DNA of 6,588 bases from an uncultured Oscillospiraceae bacterium (GTDB lineage Bacteria; Bacillota; Clostridia; Oscillospirales; Acutalibacteraceae): assembly GCA_900552605.1 (NCBI GenBank), contig USAR01000080.1, forward strand, positions 1 to 6,588, given 5' to 3'. Below the pieces are notes generated by a model, which searched no databases, was not told where the DNA came from, and saw only the letters and a list, made by a program, of their open reading frames with translations. Positions 5,384 through 6,588 of this stretch are shown piece by piece (position 1 is the stretch's first letter; every line of letters begins with the position of its first letter). Made by a program: the position numbers and the translations under genes.

Positions 5384-6463
5384 ATGCGGAGCGTGCAAGT
5401 TATATCGGCAATACTTTGTGTTTTTTCGCTTGTGACATCTCTTATGCTTTGCGCCTATTGCAGCGATGATGCATTGATATATGCAAAATCATTAAAAACA
5501 TCACAAACGGTCTCAGCACTGAAAACGGCGGCGGAGCCGACGTCAGGAATAAAAGACAGCACTAAGACACTTGCTGACGGCATTGCCGGCTCCGCCGATT
5601 TGAACAGCTCAGAAAAAGCAGCAGACAAAAGCGACGTCTCCTCCAAATCCGACACTGCAAAAGGCAAGGAAAAAAGGCTTGGTAAGGTTTACGGTCAGTT
5701 TTTTTCTCCATACACTGCCAACACCGCTTACAACAATACCTTTGTTAACAATCAATCGGGCGTTTCGATAAACATAAAACAACTGCTTTCATCATACAAA
5801 AGCACAGTTGCCGTGGGCGACGCCAAGCCTCAGGTTTTGATAATGCACACTCACGCAACGGAAAATTACACAAAGAACGACGGCTATTACACAAAGAGTG
5901 ATTTAGAGCGCACGGGAAAAGCGGATAACAGTGTTATAGGCGTCGGAAATAAGCTTGAAGCAGTGCTTAAAAAAGGCGGCATTTCCGTTTTGCACGATAA
6001 AACTCTGCACGACAGTCCGTCTTACAACGGCAGCTACAGCCGCAGTGCAGTTACCGTTAGCAAATATCTTAAGAAATACCCTTCGATATCTGTCGTTATT
6101 GACCTTCACCGCGATGCGATCGGCGACGGTGATGACCTTGTTAAACCCGTTACGGAAATAAAGGGAAAAAAAGCGGCACAGGTTATGATTTGCGTCGGCA
6201 GCAATACCGGCACGGTTGACTATTTTCCGAATTGGAAGGAAAACCTCAAGCTCGGCGTTAAGCTGCAGCAAACAATGGAAGTGCTCTACCCGGGACTTGC
6301 GCGAGCACTGTTTCTTGCACGTGACAGGTGCTATAACCAAAATCTTTCAAAAGGCTCTGTTATAATTGAGTTCGGAACAAACGGAAACACGTTCGATGAA
6401 GCGGAATACTCCGCACAGCTTGTGGGAAATGCAATGGTAACAATGTTCAAAAACAAGAGCTGA
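5384..6463 (+). CDS. spoIIP: Stage II sporulation protein P (SpoIIP), peptidoglycan amidase/endopeptidase
   Basis: SpoIIP cleaves peptidoglycan at the septum as part of the SpoIIDMP machine that drives engulfment of the forespore; it acts outside the mother-cell membrane. The 359-aa protein has an N-terminal membrane anchor (about residues 5-26), a low-complexity Ser/Ala/Lys linker (about 30-98), then the catalytic domain. Visible conserved blocks are VLIMHTHATENY (151-162), VIGVGNKLEAVLKKGGI (184-200), VLHDKTLHDSPSY (202-214), VVIDLHRDA (237-245), VGSNTG (271-276) and VIIEFGTNGNT (326-336). The histidines and acidic residues in HTHATE, DLHRD and IEFG are the likely zinc and catalytic residues. 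I chose ATG 5384, with AAAGGA at 5368-5373; the longer TTG start at 5336 would put a polar stretch before the anchor and lies inside the candidate promoter. It follows gpr as in B. subtilis, but is separated by the inverted-repeat element. Confidence 0.94.
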   Translation: MRSVQVISAILCVFSLVTSLMLCAYCSDDALIYAKSLKTSQTVSALKTAAEPTSGIKDSTKTLADGIAGSADLNSSEKAADKSDVSSKSDTAKGKEKRLGKVYGQFFSPYTANTAYNNTFVNNQSGVSINIKQLLSSYKSTVAVGDAKPQVLIMHTHATENYTKNDGYYTKSDLERTGKADNSVIGVGNKLEAVLKKGGISVLHDKTLHDSPSYNGSYSRSAVTVSKYLKKYPSISVVIDLHRDAIGDGDDLVKPVTEIKGKKAAQVMICVGSNTGTVDYFPNWKENLKLGVKLQQTMEVLYPGLARALFLARDRCYNQNLSKGSVIIEFGTNGNTFDEAEYSAQLVGNAMVTMFKNKS

Positions 6464-6542
6464 TCTGTTTACAGCAATGATTTTACATATTCTGCCGCAG
6501 ACACGGCTGTTAAGCAGAAGTCTTAGGTCGGTTGAAGATCAG
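6464..6542. other. Short genomic tail after spoIIP, no supported gene
   Basis: These 79 bases lie between the spoIIP stop and the adapter. No T-tailed hairpin is visible. On the minus strand, 6469-6522 reads as 17 codons ending in SAAEYVKSLL and a stop, which resembles a natural protein C-terminus. An in-frame stop lies directly upstream at 6523-6525, and it begins only five bases from spoIIP, so no gene is called. The last ~20 bases adjoin the adapter and may be unreliable. Confidence 0.5.
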
Positions 6543-6588
6543 AGATCGGAAGAGCGGTTCAGCAGGAATGCCGAGACCGATCTCGTAT
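6543..6588 (+). other. Illumina paired-end adapter sequence (artifact)
   Basis: The segment begins AGATCGGAAGAGCGGTTCAG and continues through ...CCGATCTCGTAT. As I recall it, this is identical over all 46 bases to the Illumina paired-end sequencing adapter. It is untrimmed library sequence at a contig end and not part of the organism's DNA. The true genomic end is at or before 6542. Confidence 0.97.

Noticed and set aside
6464..6542. tRNA or other RNA gene after spoIIP
   Set aside because: No T-arm consensus or cloverleaf could be drawn, and part of the segment borders adapter sequence.
1..6588. CRISPR array, integrase, phage or insertion-sequence transposase gene
   Set aside because: No regularly spaced direct repeats and no recognisable transposase, integrase or phage protein were seen in any frame.

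Overview
The window looks like a piece of a spore-forming Firmicute of the class Clostridia, possibly a gut Oscillospirales/Ruminococcaceae-type organism (lineage inferred from gene types and style only). The grounds are a germination protease (gpr) beside the sporulation hydrolase gene spoIIP, a DUF1292 acidic protein, strong AGGAGG-type ribosome binding sites and a Firmicutes-style 6S RNA. All recognised genes are on the + strand. The last 46 bases are not genomic: they match the Illumina paired-end adapter, so this is the end of a contig assembled from short reads.

Left part (1-1930): the C-terminus of a small membrane protein (possibly DUF4234) and its intrinsic terminator; dusB, a tRNA-dihydrouridine synthase; a perfect-consensus housekeeping promoter (TTGACA-16-TATAAT) whose -35 box overlaps the dusB stop codon and which drives a 100-aa DUF1292 protein; then a ~200-nt non-coding segment that folds as 6S RNA, the regulator of housekeeping RNA polymerase.

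Middle (2028-4130): a closely spaced pair made of a cysteine-rich SCP2-like protein and a class III PLP-dependent aminotransferase, ended by a strong intrinsic terminator. The aminotransferase has a +1 frame break near its N-terminus, probably a short deletion or an assembly error; its catalytic part is intact. The joint function of the pair is unknown.

Right part (4149-6463): a sporulation locus. gpr has an upstream forespore (sigma-F/sigma-G-like) promoter candidate and spoIIP has its own mother-cell (sigma-E-like) promoter candidate, which fits the known B. subtilis logic. Between them lies a 197-bp GC-rich, almost perfectly self-complementary element that looks like a non-autonomous repeat (MITE-like) and may also terminate gpr transcription. 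Behind spoIIP only about 80 bp of genomic sequence remain before the adapter.

No strong case for a wholly new system emerges. The best leads are the inverted-repeat element inside the gpr-spoIIP pair, the SCP2/aminotransferase pair with its frame break, and the unannotated 6S RNA.
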